Source: Gammaproteobacteria bacterium (GTDB lineage: Bacteria; Pseudomonadota; Gammaproteobacteria; UBA6429; Thiohalophilaceae). Taken from it: 64,000 nucleotides of DNA. The notes beneath the pieces are model-generated. The model did no database searches. It saw only the letters and a program-made list of their open reading frames with translations, and was not told the origin of the DNA. The DNA lies in assembly GCA_029880855.1 (NCBI GenBank), contig JAOUNS010000002.1:310001-374000 (forward strand), in the 5' to 3' direction. Positions 32,282 to 41,527 of the stretch are shown piece by piece. Position 1 is the stretch's first letter; each line of letters begins with the position of its first letter. Position numbers and translations under genes: made by a program.

Positions 32282-34084
32282 TCAGACAGATTCACCCAGG
32301 TATTCCACAATACCGGGATTACCCTTGGCGCCCTTGATCTTCGGTGTGTTCATCTTCTTGATCTTGGCCACCTTCTCATCGCGCAGGTATTCAGCCACGA
32401 CATCCCACACCGGTTTGCCCGGCGCCTTTGAACCGACGGTGGCCCAACCGGCAACGGTATACATCTTGTTGGGGTCGATCTTGGTACCGTCATCCAGCGT
32501 CATGTCAGTGATGCGTTTTTCACGACCGCCGTTGATGTCAATGGAGTAGTCCATACCGCCTACACGCACCATGTCACCACCCTGCTGATAATACGGGTCG
32601 TGATTGAACAGGTTATCGGCCACGTCTTCCAGGATCAGCTTGATGGTCTTGCCGTCCATTTCACGCACATAGGTTTCCGGATAGGTCATACAGGTTTGGT
32701 CCATGACGTTATCCATGGTGATGGCCTGTCCCGGCAGTACGGATGTACCCCAGCGGAAACCGGGTGACAGGGAGATCTGTGCACCACCCACAACACGCAA
32801 GGCGTCGCAGATGATCTGGTCAAAGGTGCCGTTAAAGTTACCGCGACGATACAACAGGCCTTCGGCCACGGCCAGTTCTTCGGTCAGCATCTTTGTGTAG
32901 GGCGCACGGACTTCCTGAATATAGGAGGTCATTTCCTTGTCGGCTTCAAGCAGGTTGGAGAAGACCGGGATCAGGGTATAGCGCCAGTCCTTGACCTTGC
33001 CGTCACGTACATCGAACTGCATAAAGCCAAGGAATTTGCCGTTGGAGCCGGCGTTGGTGACCAGCGTCTGGCCGCCTTTATTTTTCACCACGGTTGGCTT
33101 CGGCATACCGTCATGGGTATGACCGCCGAAGATCGCGTCGATGCCGCTGACCTTGGAGGCCATCTTCAGATCCACATCCATACCGTTATGGGAGATCACG
33201 ACAACCACATCAGGTTTTTCTGTCTCACGAACCTTGTCAACGATCTTCTGCATTTCGGAATCACGGATACCGAAGGTCCAGTCCGGAATAAAACGTTGCG
33301 GGTTGGCAATTGGGGTATAGGGGAAGGCCTGCCCAATGACGGCAACGCGCACATCACCCAGCTTCTTGATGGTATAGGGTTTGAATGCACGCTGGCTGTT
33401 TTCATTAAAACCTTCGAAATCGGCAAAACGATAGTCGAACGCAGCATCGTCTTTTACAAATACGTTCTGGCAAACGAAGTCACCCTTGAAGGCCTTGACG
33501 TTTTTGATTACTTCTTCGTCCAGATAGGTGAATTCCCAGTGACCGGTCATCACATCCACGCCCAGCCGGTTACAGGCACCGACCATGTCCATACCGCGAG
33601 ACATATAGGCAGAGTAGGAACCTTGCCAGGTATCACCACCGTCCAGCAATAATGTCTTGTCGGGGCCGTGTTCTGCACGCAGTTTTTTCACCAGGGTACG
33701 CAGGTGGGCAAAACCGCCAACCTTGCCGTAGGTCTTGGCGGCTTCAGCGAAATCGAGATAGGAGAAGGCATGCGCCTGTATGCTGTTTTTGGCAATACCG
33801 AAATGGTCCAGCAGTTTGTCGCCGACGATATGCGGGGCCTTGCCCAGTGCATCACCGACGCCCAGATTGACGTTCGGTTCACGGAAATAGATAGGATTAA
33901 GTTGTGCGTGGCTGTCTGTCATGTGCATCAGGCCGACATTGCCGAATGTGGGGATATCGTAGATTTTCTCAGGGCTCTTGGCGCTGACTTTGGCTTTGCC
34001 ATTCTTGTTATCGCACCCAGGTAACATACCCGCGGCAGCGGCAGCACCCATAACCTGCATAAACTCACGGCGGTTGATAGACAT
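32282..34084 (-). CDS. soxB: Thiosulfohydrolase SoxB
   Basis: A 600-residue periplasmic dimanganese enzyme that releases sulfate from cysteine-bound S-thiosulfonate on SoxYZ during thiosulfate oxidation. The twin-arginine signal is INRREFMQVMGAAAAAGML, followed by PGC, which may be a lipidation site. Metal-binding motifs are LMHMTDSHAQLNP, LLDGGDTWQGS, TGHWEFTYLDEE, VVISHNGMDVDLK and IFGGHTHDG; GHWEFTY is the SoxB form of the 5'-nucleotidase-family motif. A strong AGGAGG precedes the ATG. No other sox genes are in the window, so the rest of the pathway must lie elsewhere. It is separated from the converging gene by a terminator. Confidence 0.95.
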   Translation of the reverse strand: MSINRREFMQVMGAAAAAGMLPGCDNKNGKAKVSAKSPEKIYDIPTFGNVGLMHMTDSHAQLNPIYFREPNVNLGVGDALGKAPHIVGDKLLDHFGIAKNSIQAHAFSYLDFAEAAKTYGKVGGFAHLRTLVKKLRAEHGPDKTLLLDGGDTWQGSYSAYMSRGMDMVGACNRLGVDVMTGHWEFTYLDEEVIKNVKAFKGDFVCQNVFVKDDAAFDYRFADFEGFNENSQRAFKPYTIKKLGDVRVAVIGQAFPYTPIANPQRFIPDWTFGIRDSEMQKIVDKVRETEKPDVVVVISHNGMDVDLKMASKVSGIDAIFGGHTHDGMPKPTVVKNKGGQTLVTNAGSNGKFLGFMQFDVRDGKVKDWRYTLIPVFSNLLEADKEMTSYIQEVRAPYTKMLTEELAVAEGLLYRRGNFNGTFDQIICDALRVVGGAQISLSPGFRWGTSVLPGQAITMDNVMDQTCMTYPETYVREMDGKTIKLILEDVADNLFNHDPYYQQGGDMVRVGGMDYSIDINGGREKRITDMTLDDGTKIDPNKMYTVAGWATVGSKAPGKPVWDVVAEYLRDEKVAKIKKMNTPKIKGAKGNPGIVEYLGESV

Positions 34085-34347
34085 TCAACTCCTCCTAAAC
34101 ACCTTATAAGATTTATAAAAAAATAAACGTTACGAATTCAAATGTGGAAAATCCGCTGCTCAGAAATCACAAGCCTGTTTCTGTAGTCGCTTGTTTCATC
34201 AAACAAAACTCCCCGGATTATGCCATAGCGGCACGACTGACTAAAACATTACCGGCAAAATATTTATTCAGGTTGCGTTCTGCATTCACTCGACAAATAC
34301 ACCATTGCAGAGGACTTTATTGAGTAAAATCAGTCAATAAGCCCCTG
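34085..34347. promoter_or_regulatory. soxB upstream region
   Basis: A 263-base gap between the msrQ stop and the soxB start, both on the minus strand, expected to contain the soxB promoter. The strong ribosome site AGGAGG ends near 34091. I see no clear operator, terminator or small gene. Confidence 0.4.
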
Positions 34348-34983
34348 TCAGCGGGATTTGTTGGATGGCGATGTGCACCAAACAGGCAAACGCCACATGA
34401 GTAAAACCACTAATATTACCGCATAAATTGTGGGCCAATAATAATCCGCTTTCACCAACCAGAAATAATGCACCACACCACAGACAGCGATGGGATAAAC
34501 CAGACGGTGCAAGCGCTGCCAGTTTTTCCCCAATTTCGCCATCATGTAACGATTTGAGGTCACCGCCAGCGGGATCAACAGGAGAAATGCCGTCATGCCG
34601 ATGGTAATAAACGGGCGCTTGATGATATCGGCCAGTATTTCCCGCCAATCAAAAAACTGATCCAGGACGATATAGCTGAGCAGATGCACGCAGACATAGA
34701 AAAATGCGTATAAACCCAGCATGCGCCTGATACGCAAGGGCCAGGCCTGTTGCAAGACACGACGCAAGGGTGACATGGCCAGGGTAATCAACAGAAAGCG
34801 CAGGCCCCACTCACCGCTGTGCCGGGTAAAGGCTTCGATGGGATTGGCCCCCAGACTGTCATTCAGCAATAACCAGACCTGCCAGGCAAACGGCAGCAGA
34901 CACAATATAAATACTGTCGGCTTAAAGATTCGTTTGATGGTCGGCACGGCGTCCATTCGTAAAAAAGAATAATACAACAACAT
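34348..34983 (-). CDS. msrQ: Haem-binding membrane subunit MsrQ (YedZ)
   Basis: The membrane haem b partner that passes electrons from the respiratory chain to MsrP for repair of oxidised methionine in periplasmic proteins. Six membrane helices are expected. Visible signatures are RHSGEWGLRFLLITLAMSPL, the haem-ligand region FFYVCVHLLSYIVLD, and GKNWQRLHRLVYPIAVCGVV with the following VHYFWL. The start was set at the ATG with GGAG 6 bases upstream (34983); ATG at 34995 and 34956 are alternatives. It follows msrP by about 50 bases on the same strand. Confidence 0.92.
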   Translation of the reverse strand: MLLYYSFLRMDAVPTIKRIFKPTVFILCLLPFAWQVWLLLNDSLGANPIEAFTRHSGEWGLRFLLITLAMSPLRRVLQQAWPLRIRRMLGLYAFFYVCVHLLSYIVLDQFFDWREILADIIKRPFITIGMTAFLLLIPLAVTSNRYMMAKLGKNWQRLHRLVYPIAVCGVVHYFWLVKADYYWPTIYAVILVVLLMWRLPVWCTSPSNKSR

Positions 34984-35047
34984 CATTGACTCCATACAGC
35001 ATAGCCAACTGACGACACAGCGACAGCATTATCAAACAGGACAGGGG

Positions 35048-35989
35048 TTAAAAGTGCTTCTTCAGATCCATCCCTTTGTACAGATCTGCGACCTGCTCCG
35101 CATAGCCGTTATACATCAGGGTGTCACGGCGCAGAAACTCACCAATCCGGCGTTCCTTGCGTTGACTCCAGCGTGGATGATCCACTTGCGGGTTCACATT
35201 GGAATAGAAGCCGTACTCACTCGGGGCGGAGATATTCCAGCTGGTTGGCGGTTGCTTCTCCGTAAAGCTGATCCGCACGATGGACTTGATACTTTTGAAA
35301 CCGTACTTCCACGGCACCACCAGACGAATCGGTGCACCGTTTTGATTCGGCATCTCTTTGCCATACAAGCCAACGGCCAAAATCGTCAGCGGGTGCATGG
35401 CTTCATCCATACGCAGCCCTTCCACATAGGGCCAGTTCAATACGCTGCGCTGCTGGCCGAACATTTCTTCCGGTCGATGCAGAGTTTCAAACGCGACATA
35501 TTTTGCCTTTGAGGTCGGTGAAAAACGCTTGATCAGATCAGCCAGCGGAAAGCCGATCCAGGGCACCACCATGGACCAGCGTTCGACACAACGCAGGCGA
35601 TAGATACGTTCTTCCAGCGCATGCTGCTTGAGAATATCTTCCAGATTGTATTTGCCCGGCTTGCTCACTTCACCATCGATCACGATTGACCAGGGCGAGG
35701 TTGTCAGCAGGTGGGCATATTTGGCCGGCGAAGTTTTATCCGTGCCAAACTCGTAAAAATTATTATAGGTGGCGATGGATTCAAAGTCTGTCATGGCCTC
35801 CTTGCTTGAATAGGCGGAACCGGTGCGAAACTTGAGTGACTGCAAGGTTTTAGCCTCGACAGAACCGCCGCCGATGAAGGGGGTCAACGCCAAACCGGCA
35901 GCCAGCTGCATAAACTCCCGCCGCCGCAGATAGACACTTTCTGCCGTAATCTCCGACGGTTTGATATCATCCGGTTTTTTGATCAACAT
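35048..35989 (-). CDS. msrP: Methionine sulfoxide reductase catalytic subunit MsrP (YedY)
   Basis: A 313-residue periplasmic molybdopterin enzyme that reduces methionine sulfoxide in envelope proteins. The twin-arginine signal is [18 protein letters not shown]. The molybdenum-ligating cysteine is in [20 protein letters not shown] near residue 150. Family segments [20 protein letters not shown] and RWSQ are present. AGGGG precedes the ATG. It is the first gene of msrP-msrQ. A two-component pair encoded downstream at 37.4-39.6 kb recalls the E. coli HprRS system that controls msrPQ. Confidence 0.95.
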   Translation of the reverse strand: MLIKKPDDIKPSEITAESVYLRRREFMQLAAGLALTPFIGGGSVEAKTLQSLKFRTGSAYSSKEAMTDFESIATYNNFYEFGTDKTSPAKYAHLLTTSPWSIVIDGEVSKPGKYNLEDILKQHALEERIYRLRCVERWSMVVPWIGFPLADLIKRFSPTSKAKYVAFETLHRPEEMFGQQRSVLNWPYVEGLRMDEAMHPLTILAVGLYGKEMPNQNGAPIRLVVPWKYGFKSIKSIVRISFTEKQPPTSWNISAPSEYGFYSNVNPQVDHPRWSQRKERRIGEFLRRDTLMYNGYAEQVADLYKGMDLKKHF

Positions 35990-36023
35990 GCTTAACCCCT
36001 GTTATTTATCATTACATCACAAT

Positions 36024-36563
36024 TCACCGGCTGTTGTTTTCAGCCAGCAATGTCTGGATCATCTTTTCAGTCTGACGGTAAGCCCCTTCGCCAATGTGGC
36101 GATAACGCAAACGCCCCTGTTTATCGATCAGGTACATGGCCGGCCAATAATGGTTGTTATAGCGTTTCCATACGGCAAAATCATTATCGATGGCCACCGG
36201 ATACTGAATATCGTGTTCACTGACATAACGTCGGACATTATTTATGACCCGTTCATGTGCAAACTCCGGTGAATGCACGGCAACAATCACCAGGCCTTGC
36301 TCACGATAACGGCTGTACCAACTCTTCAGGTATGGCTCAACGTTTTTACAGTTATAGCAACCATAGGTCCAAAATTCGACCATCACCACCTTGTTTTTCA
36401 ATTCCGCCAGATCCAGTGGTTTGCTGTTCAGCCACTGCGCGGCACTGATTGAGGGTGCGTTGCCGGAGATTTGCTCCGGCTGACGCGCCGGCAAGTGGTT
36501 AATCAGACCAAACAATAATGCAAGGATAATCGCCAATATACCGAGTTGTCTTTTCATCATCAT
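36024..36563 (-). CDS. Membrane-anchored thioredoxin-like protein (TlpA/DipZ-C type)
   Basis: A 179-residue redoxin with one N-terminal membrane anchor or uncleaved signal (LGILAIILALLFGLINHL). The thioredoxin fold starts about residue 55 (LKNKVVMVEFWTYGCYNCKN), with active-site CYNC, and ends with the cis-proline region HYWPAMYLIDKQG. The CxNC site and the YPVAIDNDFAVWKRYNN segment resemble the C-terminal domain of DipZ and related periplasmic thioredoxins. The start is one of three tandem ATGs after GGGAG. It sits between the spondin protein and msrP and may supply reducing power in the periplasm. Confidence 0.85.
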   Translation of the reverse strand: MMMKRQLGILAIILALLFGLINHLPARQPEQISGNAPSISAAQWLNSKPLDLAELKNKVVMVEFWTYGCYNCKNVEPYLKSWYSRYREQGLVIVAVHSPEFAHERVINNVRRYVSEHDIQYPVAIDNDFAVWKRYNNHYWPAMYLIDKQGRLRYRHIGEGAYRQTEKMIQTLLAENNSR

Positions 36564-36612
36564 CAACTCCCTGGGTTTGCGACACCGACATGCCGCCGGT
36601 GTCGCAGACAGA

Positions 36613-37269
36613 CTACTTCATACGTGTAATGGTGACTTTGGCCACCGGATTGCGCCAGTCGTAGGCCTTCACACTCAGATCGCCCTCACCATGAATACCG
36701 GCATGGACGTGCACATAACCTTCACCACCGGCGGCATTGTAACCTTCACCGCCGCAGTGCGGGCCGGGAATGTTCTGACAGGACTCATCATTCATTTCAG
36801 TGCCTGCATCACGCGCAACGATATAAACCACACGTGACTGTCCTTTCAAAAACGGTGCCCTGATGCCGTTGGCGCCGATGAAACCATCATTGGTTGGTAC
36901 CATCATGGCTGCAATACTGATGCGGTTGGCATGATCATCCATGTCCAGAGTGACACTGGCACTGGTGCCGGGAAAAATCACACCGGTTGTGGCGCTTGCA
37001 TGGACCTTGCCGGTTGCTTCAAGCGAACTTTGCAATGGTCCGGTTGCGCCCCCTTCCGCCAGTTGCGCCAGCTCATCAGAGGCCGGTTCACCTTCAGTAA
37101 AGATTTGCAGGCCCTTGCGATGCGTGACCACCAGCGCCGGTGTAAACAGGGTACCGCGAGTCAGGTTGGTGATGGTCACCGTATAACTGCCTTCAGAGGC
37201 CTGTGCAGTCGTGCCAAACAGGCCGGCTAAACCAAGTACTGCCGCAAACGCATATAATTGTCGTTGCAT
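36613..37269 (-). CDS. Secreted spondin-domain protein
   Basis: A 218-residue protein with signal peptide MQRQLYAFAAVLGLAGLFGT (cleavage after AQA) and a Spondin_N domain over most of the rest: YTVTITNLTRGTLFTPALVV, GLQIFTEGEPASDELAQLAE, RISIAAMMVPTNDGFIGANG, then HVHAGIHG near the C-terminus. Bacterial spondin-domain proteins are exported and of unknown role. AAGGAG precedes the ATG. Its position between the histidine kinase and the thioredoxin-msrPQ genes suggests that it belongs to the same envelope stress response. Confidence 0.88.
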   Translation of the reverse strand: MQRQLYAFAAVLGLAGLFGTTAQASEGSYTVTITNLTRGTLFTPALVVTHRKGLQIFTEGEPASDELAQLAEGGATGPLQSSLEATGKVHASATTGVIFPGTSASVTLDMDDHANRISIAAMMVPTNDGFIGANGIRAPFLKGQSRVVYIVARDAGTEMNDESCQNIPGPHCGGEGYNAAGGEGYVHVHAGIHGEGDLSVKAYDWRNPVAKVTITRMK

Positions 37270-37367
37270 GTTTTTTCTCCTTATGGATGCTGGGTAAGTG
37301 TATGTTCTGCACTATCCAGCCTAATAAGGTGACGTCACAACGACCTCACGGAATGTTCACGTTTTTG

Positions 37368-38864
37368 TCACATTGCTGTCTGTTGCCAACTTTCCACCCA
37401 AAATGAAAAGCTGGTACCTTTTTCCGGTTCACTCTCGGCCCGAATCTGGCTGCCGTGCAATTCGATGATCCGTTTCACTATCGCCAGCCCCAGCCCGGCA
37501 TTATCGGTGCCGGCGCCACGACTTTTTTCCAGTCGATAAAATCGGTCAAAGATATGTTCCAGTTCATCTTTGGGAATGCCGCAACCGGTATCAGCGACAC
37601 TGACCTGGATCTTGTCTTCTGTACGATTGAGTTCCACCTTCACACAGCCACCTTCGGGGGTATAACGCAAGGCGTTTTCCAGCAGGTTTTCCAATACCCG
37701 TTGCATCATGCCGATATCGCCCCAGGCAAACGGCACACCTTCACTGAAGCGGGTTTGCAGACTGATGCCCCGTTCATCCGCCAACAACTGAAATTTTTGC
37801 ACCACATCCTGGATCAATTCACCCAGCGAGAAGGGCTCGATATTCAACAGGGTTTCAACCGAGTCCAGTTTGGCCAGTTCAAACAGTTCCGAAACCAGCT
37901 GATTGAGTCGGTTGCTGTGACTGGAGGCGATCTCCAGATAACGGGTCCGCTCCGCATCACTGATCTCGCGATCCTTGAGTAACAGGGTCTCCAGATAACC
38001 ATGCAGGGTGGCCAGCGGGGTACGCAGATCGTGGGAGACATTGGCGATCAATTCACGACGCTGCACATCATTGCGTTTCAGTGCCTGTAATTGCGCATCA
38101 ATGCGATCCGCCATAACATTGAAACTGTTTCCCAGACGATCAATCTCATCGCCCGGTACAGCCTGCACCGGATAGCGTGCAGTCTGTTGTGCCGGTTTGT
38201 CCTGTCCGGCATAACTGCTCATCAGATCTGACAAGCGACGTATCCGACCGGTTAAGACGAAAAAGATCAACAATCCGGCCAGCAGGGCCGCCAGCAAACT
38301 GGTAATGATGCCCCACAGGGTAAAGCGGGCGATATAACTGCCTTCCAGCCGCGCGGCGATGCTGTCCACCTCTTCACCGCGCAAAATAATATAGAGGTAA
38401 CCTTCCATACTCTTTTCCCGCTTGACCGGCACCACGGAGAAGACTTTCTGTTTATCGAGATTGCGCGGATCGTCACCGAGCACGGGAAACTGCCCCTTGC
38501 GTGTGATAAATTTTTCGATGGGCGCCACCCCCACATGGGTGCGCTTGATCTTTTCATCCGGTGCGGAGTAATCAAGAATTCTGCCGGTGTGATCCAGCAG
38601 ATAAACCTCGATGGCCGGATTCACCACCATTAACATGTGAAAGACATGGCGCAGTGCCGCTTCATTTATCACCCCGTCGGATAACAGGACTTCTTCGGCA
38701 ACAATATTTTCCGCCAGCGCCGCATTCAGTTTCTGGTTCAGTTCCTGTTGATACATTTCGGTGGAATACTGCACCAGCAAAAAAAACAGCAGCCCAATCA
38801 CCGCCACCAGGCCGAACAGGGCCAGCGCCAGTTTGCTGTAGAGTGTGTTGAATAACCTAGGCAC
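37368..38864 (-). CDS. Sensor histidine kinase of an OmpR-type two-component system
   Basis: About 498 residues: an N-terminal membrane helix (LALALFGLVAVIGLLFFLLV), a periplasmic sensor domain (about 40-190), a second helix (LWGIITSLLAALLAGLLIFF), HAMP, HisKA with the phosphorylated His in LIANVSHDLRTPLATLHGYL, and HATPase with GLGLAIVKRIIELHGSQI. The frame extends to 38903, but GTG at 38864 (VPRLFNTLYSK) lies just after AGGACA and overlaps the response-regulator stop by 8 bases, so it is preferred. Its place next to msrPQ suggests it senses oxidative or chlorine stress in the envelope; this is inferred from the HprS analogy. Confidence 0.9.
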   Translation of the reverse strand: MPRLFNTLYSKLALALFGLVAVIGLLFFLLVQYSTEMYQQELNQKLNAALAENIVAEEVLLSDGVINEAALRHVFHMLMVVNPAIEVYLLDHTGRILDYSAPDEKIKRTHVGVAPIEKFITRKGQFPVLGDDPRNLDKQKVFSVVPVKREKSMEGYLYIILRGEEVDSIAARLEGSYIARFTLWGIITSLLAALLAGLLIFFVLTGRIRRLSDLMSSYAGQDKPAQQTARYPVQAVPGDEIDRLGNSFNVMADRIDAQLQALKRNDVQRRELIANVSHDLRTPLATLHGYLETLLLKDREISDAERTRYLEIASSHSNRLNQLVSELFELAKLDSVETLLNIEPFSLGELIQDVVQKFQLLADERGISLQTRFSEGVPFAWGDIGMMQRVLENLLENALRYTPEGGCVKVELNRTEDKIQVSVADTGCGIPKDELEHIFDRFYRLEKSRGAGTDNAGLGLAIVKRIIELHGSQIRAESEPEKGTSFSFWVESWQQTAM

Positions 38865-39576
38865 TGAGTTGTTTGTCCTGTTCAGTAAACTTGTAACCCA
38901 CACCCCAGACGGTCAGGATGTAGACAGGTTTGGAAGGGTCCTGTTCTATCTTGGCGCGCAGGCGATTGATGTGTGAGTTCACGGTGTGTTCGTAACCTTC
39001 ATGGCAATAGCCCCAGATGCTGTCCAGTAACTGCATGCGGGTAAAAACACGGCCCGGCTGGCTGGCAAAGTGCCATAACAGATCAAATTCCTTGGCCGTC
39101 AGGCTGATAACCTTGTCGGCCAGTTCCACGGTGCGGCGCTGGTTATCGATGCACAATTCACCGACCCGGATCACCGGTTGGGCCTGAGTGGTTTCAACCT
39201 GATTGTAAGTCTCGATACGGCGCAGGATCGCCTTCACTCTGGCCAATAATTCACGAATACTGAACGGCTTGGTGAGATAGTCATCGGCGCCAATCTCCAG
39301 CCCCAGGACACGATCCAGTTCGGTGGACTTGGCCGTCAACATCAGGACCGGCGTGTAATCGGCATCCTGGCGTAATTGTTTGCAGATTTGCAGGCCGTCT
39401 GTCCCCGGCAGCATCAGGTCCAGAATCAATAAATCAAAGGAGGCTTGCCGGGCGGCGGCAAGTCCGGCATCGCCGTCATGCACCACACTGACTTCACACC
39501 CCATGTCACGCAGGTGCATGGCAACCAGATCAGCCATATCCTGATTGTCTTCAACCACCAATATACGATTTGTCAT
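38857..39576 (-). CDS. OmpR/PhoB-family response regulator
   Basis: About 239 residues. The receiver domain (1-120) has the acidic pair in ILVVEDNQDM, the phosphorylated Asp in LLILDLMLPGTDGL, the Thr in VLMLTAKS and the Lys in DDYLTKPFSIREL. The C-terminal winged-helix domain (about 145-235) has LTAKEFDLLWHFASQPGRVF and HINRLRAKIE. ATG 39576 (MTNRILVVEDN) is preferred over 39609. It is the first gene of the pair with the histidine kinase and is read towards the spondin, thioredoxin and msrPQ genes, likely targets. Confidence 0.93.
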   Translation of the reverse strand: MTNRILVVEDNQDMADLVAMHLRDMGCEVSVVHDGDAGLAAARQASFDLLILDLMLPGTDGLQICKQLRQDADYTPVLMLTAKSTELDRVLGLEIGADDYLTKPFSIRELLARVKAILRRIETYNQVETTQAQPVIRVGELCIDNQRRTVELADKVISLTAKEFDLLWHFASQPGRVFTRMQLLDSIWGYCHEGYEHTVNSHINRLRAKIEQDPSKPVYILTVWGVGYKFTEQDKQLSA

Positions 39577-39757
39577 AACTCCAGCCACATCACATACAAA
39601 TTGTGCCATTACCAGAATAGCCGTAAATATTCACAAAACTATCACATTTACATGCTGAAACCAGCTTATGCCGGTCTATTCCTTTACTTGCACTATGGTC
39701 AAGCCCATGTCGGTGGGCTAATATAGCCTCACATTACCCAACCGATTGACTGCACCA

Positions 39758-40396
39758 ATGAATTCCGACGAGCAAACTGTCAATAACGGCCGCACCACCA
39801 ACCGGGTCCTGTTTCAAAAAAACCAGGCCACCGGTGAGGAACGCAATTTCACTGTTTATGATCAGAAATACGTGGAAGTCACGCGCCGCAGTCTGCTGGG
39901 TGAAAAATCCTTTAATCTCAATCTGAGCATCCTTGAACCCTGGCCGGTCAGGCAACGTTATTTTTCCTGGCGTTGGTTGTTCGGTACGATCTATTTCGCC
40001 GTTGCCGCTATCGCTTACGGGGTTTATATCTTCCAGCATCCGGATGGCGATTTAATGGGTCGGCTGATCCCCTTCGTCCTGATCTTTGTCCTGTTGACAC
40101 TCGGCTCACTGGTGATGTTCCTGTCACGCTCACCTCATGTCACCGAGTTTCGCAGCCGCTATTGCGGTGTACCTCTGGTCAGCCTGTTATATAACAATCC
40201 CAATAAACAGGAATTCAGTACTTTCGTGGAAGACCTGAAAAACCGGATTGTTGCCGCCAGCGCCAGTACCCGCATGGACAAGCACCAAATGTTGATCAAT
40301 GAAATTACGCGGCTGGACAAACTGGTAAAGGAAAACATCCTGACCGAGCACATCTATGAGCAGGCCAAAAAACGTATTCCCAATATGAAAATCTAG
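39758..40396 (+). CDS. Hypothetical membrane protein with SHOCT-like C-terminus
   Basis: A 212-residue protein, ATG at 39758. After an N-terminal cytoplasmic region (FTVYDQKYVEVTRRSLLGEK) come two membrane helices (WLFGTIYFAVAAIAYGVYIF and IPFVLIFVLLTLGSLVMFL), then a soluble part. It ends with INEITRLDKLVKENILTEHI followed by YEQAKKRI, which resembles the short SHOCT oligomerisation motif. The family is otherwise unrecognised. It is transcribed divergently from the response regulator. A small G/C hairpin (AGCCCGG/CCGGGCT, 40395-40411) follows the stop. Confidence 0.65.
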   Translation: MNSDEQTVNNGRTTNRVLFQKNQATGEERNFTVYDQKYVEVTRRSLLGEKSFNLNLSILEPWPVRQRYFSWRWLFGTIYFAVAAIAYGVYIFQHPDGDLMGRLIPFVLIFVLLTLGSLVMFLSRSPHVTEFRSRYCGVPLVSLLYNNPNKQEFSTFVEDLKNRIVAASASTRMDKHQMLINEITRLDKLVKENILTEHIYEQAKKRIPNMKI

Positions 40397-40463
40397 CCCG
40401 GGTCCGGGCTTGCCCTGTCTATCTTCGCCGGACATTTACCCTGTTACTGACACCATAACACAA

Positions 40464-41378
40464 TTATTTTGCAGTGCTTTTACGCAACCAGAACTGTTGT
40501 GCATTGGTGAGACGGATCTTCTCCTGCAACCCGTCAGGTAATTGCGCCAGCCAGCGACGATGAAAATCGTTTAATTCTGCATAATGCCGCCAGCCCTCAT
40601 CCGCCCGATCCCAGCGATGCAACTCTTGCGCCTTCCAGACCGGATCGGTGCCGGTCATAAATCGATCCGGATATTCGGTGAAGACCTGTAACCAGTCAGC
40701 GGGAATGGTGCCGTCTGCATTGAGAAAACTGCCGTAATGATGCGGATCGCGGGCCGACATCTCGATCCAGACATTGGGGCAGGCCTGTAGAATCGCGGCG
40801 CTGTCTTTTGCCCCCAGAATGGACCCGGCATGGGCCCACAGAAAACGCACGCGGGGAAAGCCGCGACAAACCTTTTCAAAGTAACGATAACTGCCCGCCT
40901 CGGTATGCAGCAGGACAGGCACAGCAAACTCCTCGGCCAATGCGGCGATACCGCGAAACACCGGACTCTGGTAGCCCGGTCCCAGACCGACAACCAGATG
41001 CACTTCGCCAATCCCGTGGTAATTACCGGTTTGCAGCATGGTGCGCAGCTTGCCTAACAACGCTTTATCCGTGTACCAGTTATGCCGACTGTAGCCACTC
41101 AGGTATGGACTCAGGATCGGCAAGACCCACTCACCACCGGCTTTGCGTAACTTCAGGGCATTCACCGCCGGCGTGGCAGTAACCACAGCCAGCGTGACAT
41201 TGTGCTTGCGCAATATCTGTATCGCTTCAACGGCCGACACCAGTTCTTCCTGGTCCCAGTTAAAATGCAAATGAATATCCGCCATGGGTGGAGAATGGCT
41301 TGTCGTCAATCCACTACAGGCGGTCAAACTGAGTACTGCGCAGAACAAAACCAGGGACAAGCGTAAATTTCGCATCAT
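40464..41378 (-). CDS. Amidohydrolase-family lipoprotein
   Basis: A 304-residue protein with a lipoprotein signal (LRLSLVLFCAVLSLTACSG, lipidated Cys about 21) and a TIM-barrel metal-dependent hydrolase. Likely metal ligands are in MADIHLHFNW near residue 36, GIGEVHLVVG near 126, VLLHTEAGSY near 155, RFLWAHAGS near 180 and FMTGTDPVWK near 239. It belongs to the amidohydrolase-2 type group, but the substrate is unknown. It would be anchored in the envelope. It appears monocistronic and converges with the membrane protein gene at 39758. Confidence 0.85.
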   Translation of the reverse strand: MMRNLRLSLVLFCAVLSLTACSGLTTSHSPPMADIHLHFNWDQEELVSAVEAIQILRKHNVTLAVVTATPAVNALKLRKAGGEWVLPILSPYLSGYSRHNWYTDKALLGKLRTMLQTGNYHGIGEVHLVVGLGPGYQSPVFRGIAALAEEFAVPVLLHTEAGSYRYFEKVCRGFPRVRFLWAHAGSILGAKDSAAILQACPNVWIEMSARDPHHYGSFLNADGTIPADWLQVFTEYPDRFMTGTDPVWKAQELHRWDRADEGWRHYAELNDFHRRWLAQLPDGLQEKIRLTNAQQFWLRKSTAK

Positions 41379-41527
41379 GAAATACCGATCAAACCGACAT
41401 TAAGGAGTGGTAGTTAGCGAAGTATAGATCAGAATCCGCCGCCAAATGCAGCGCCGGCCGGCGGATAAATTGACCCGACTGACCGCCTGTTCTATTCTGC
41501 CACCGGACAAATCAACAGGCTTGTAGC

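Noticed and set aside
39690-39712. Hairpin AGCCCA...TGGGCT upstream of the membrane protein gene at 39758.
   Set aside because: Short stem, no T-run and no conserved position; not enough to call a terminator or operator.
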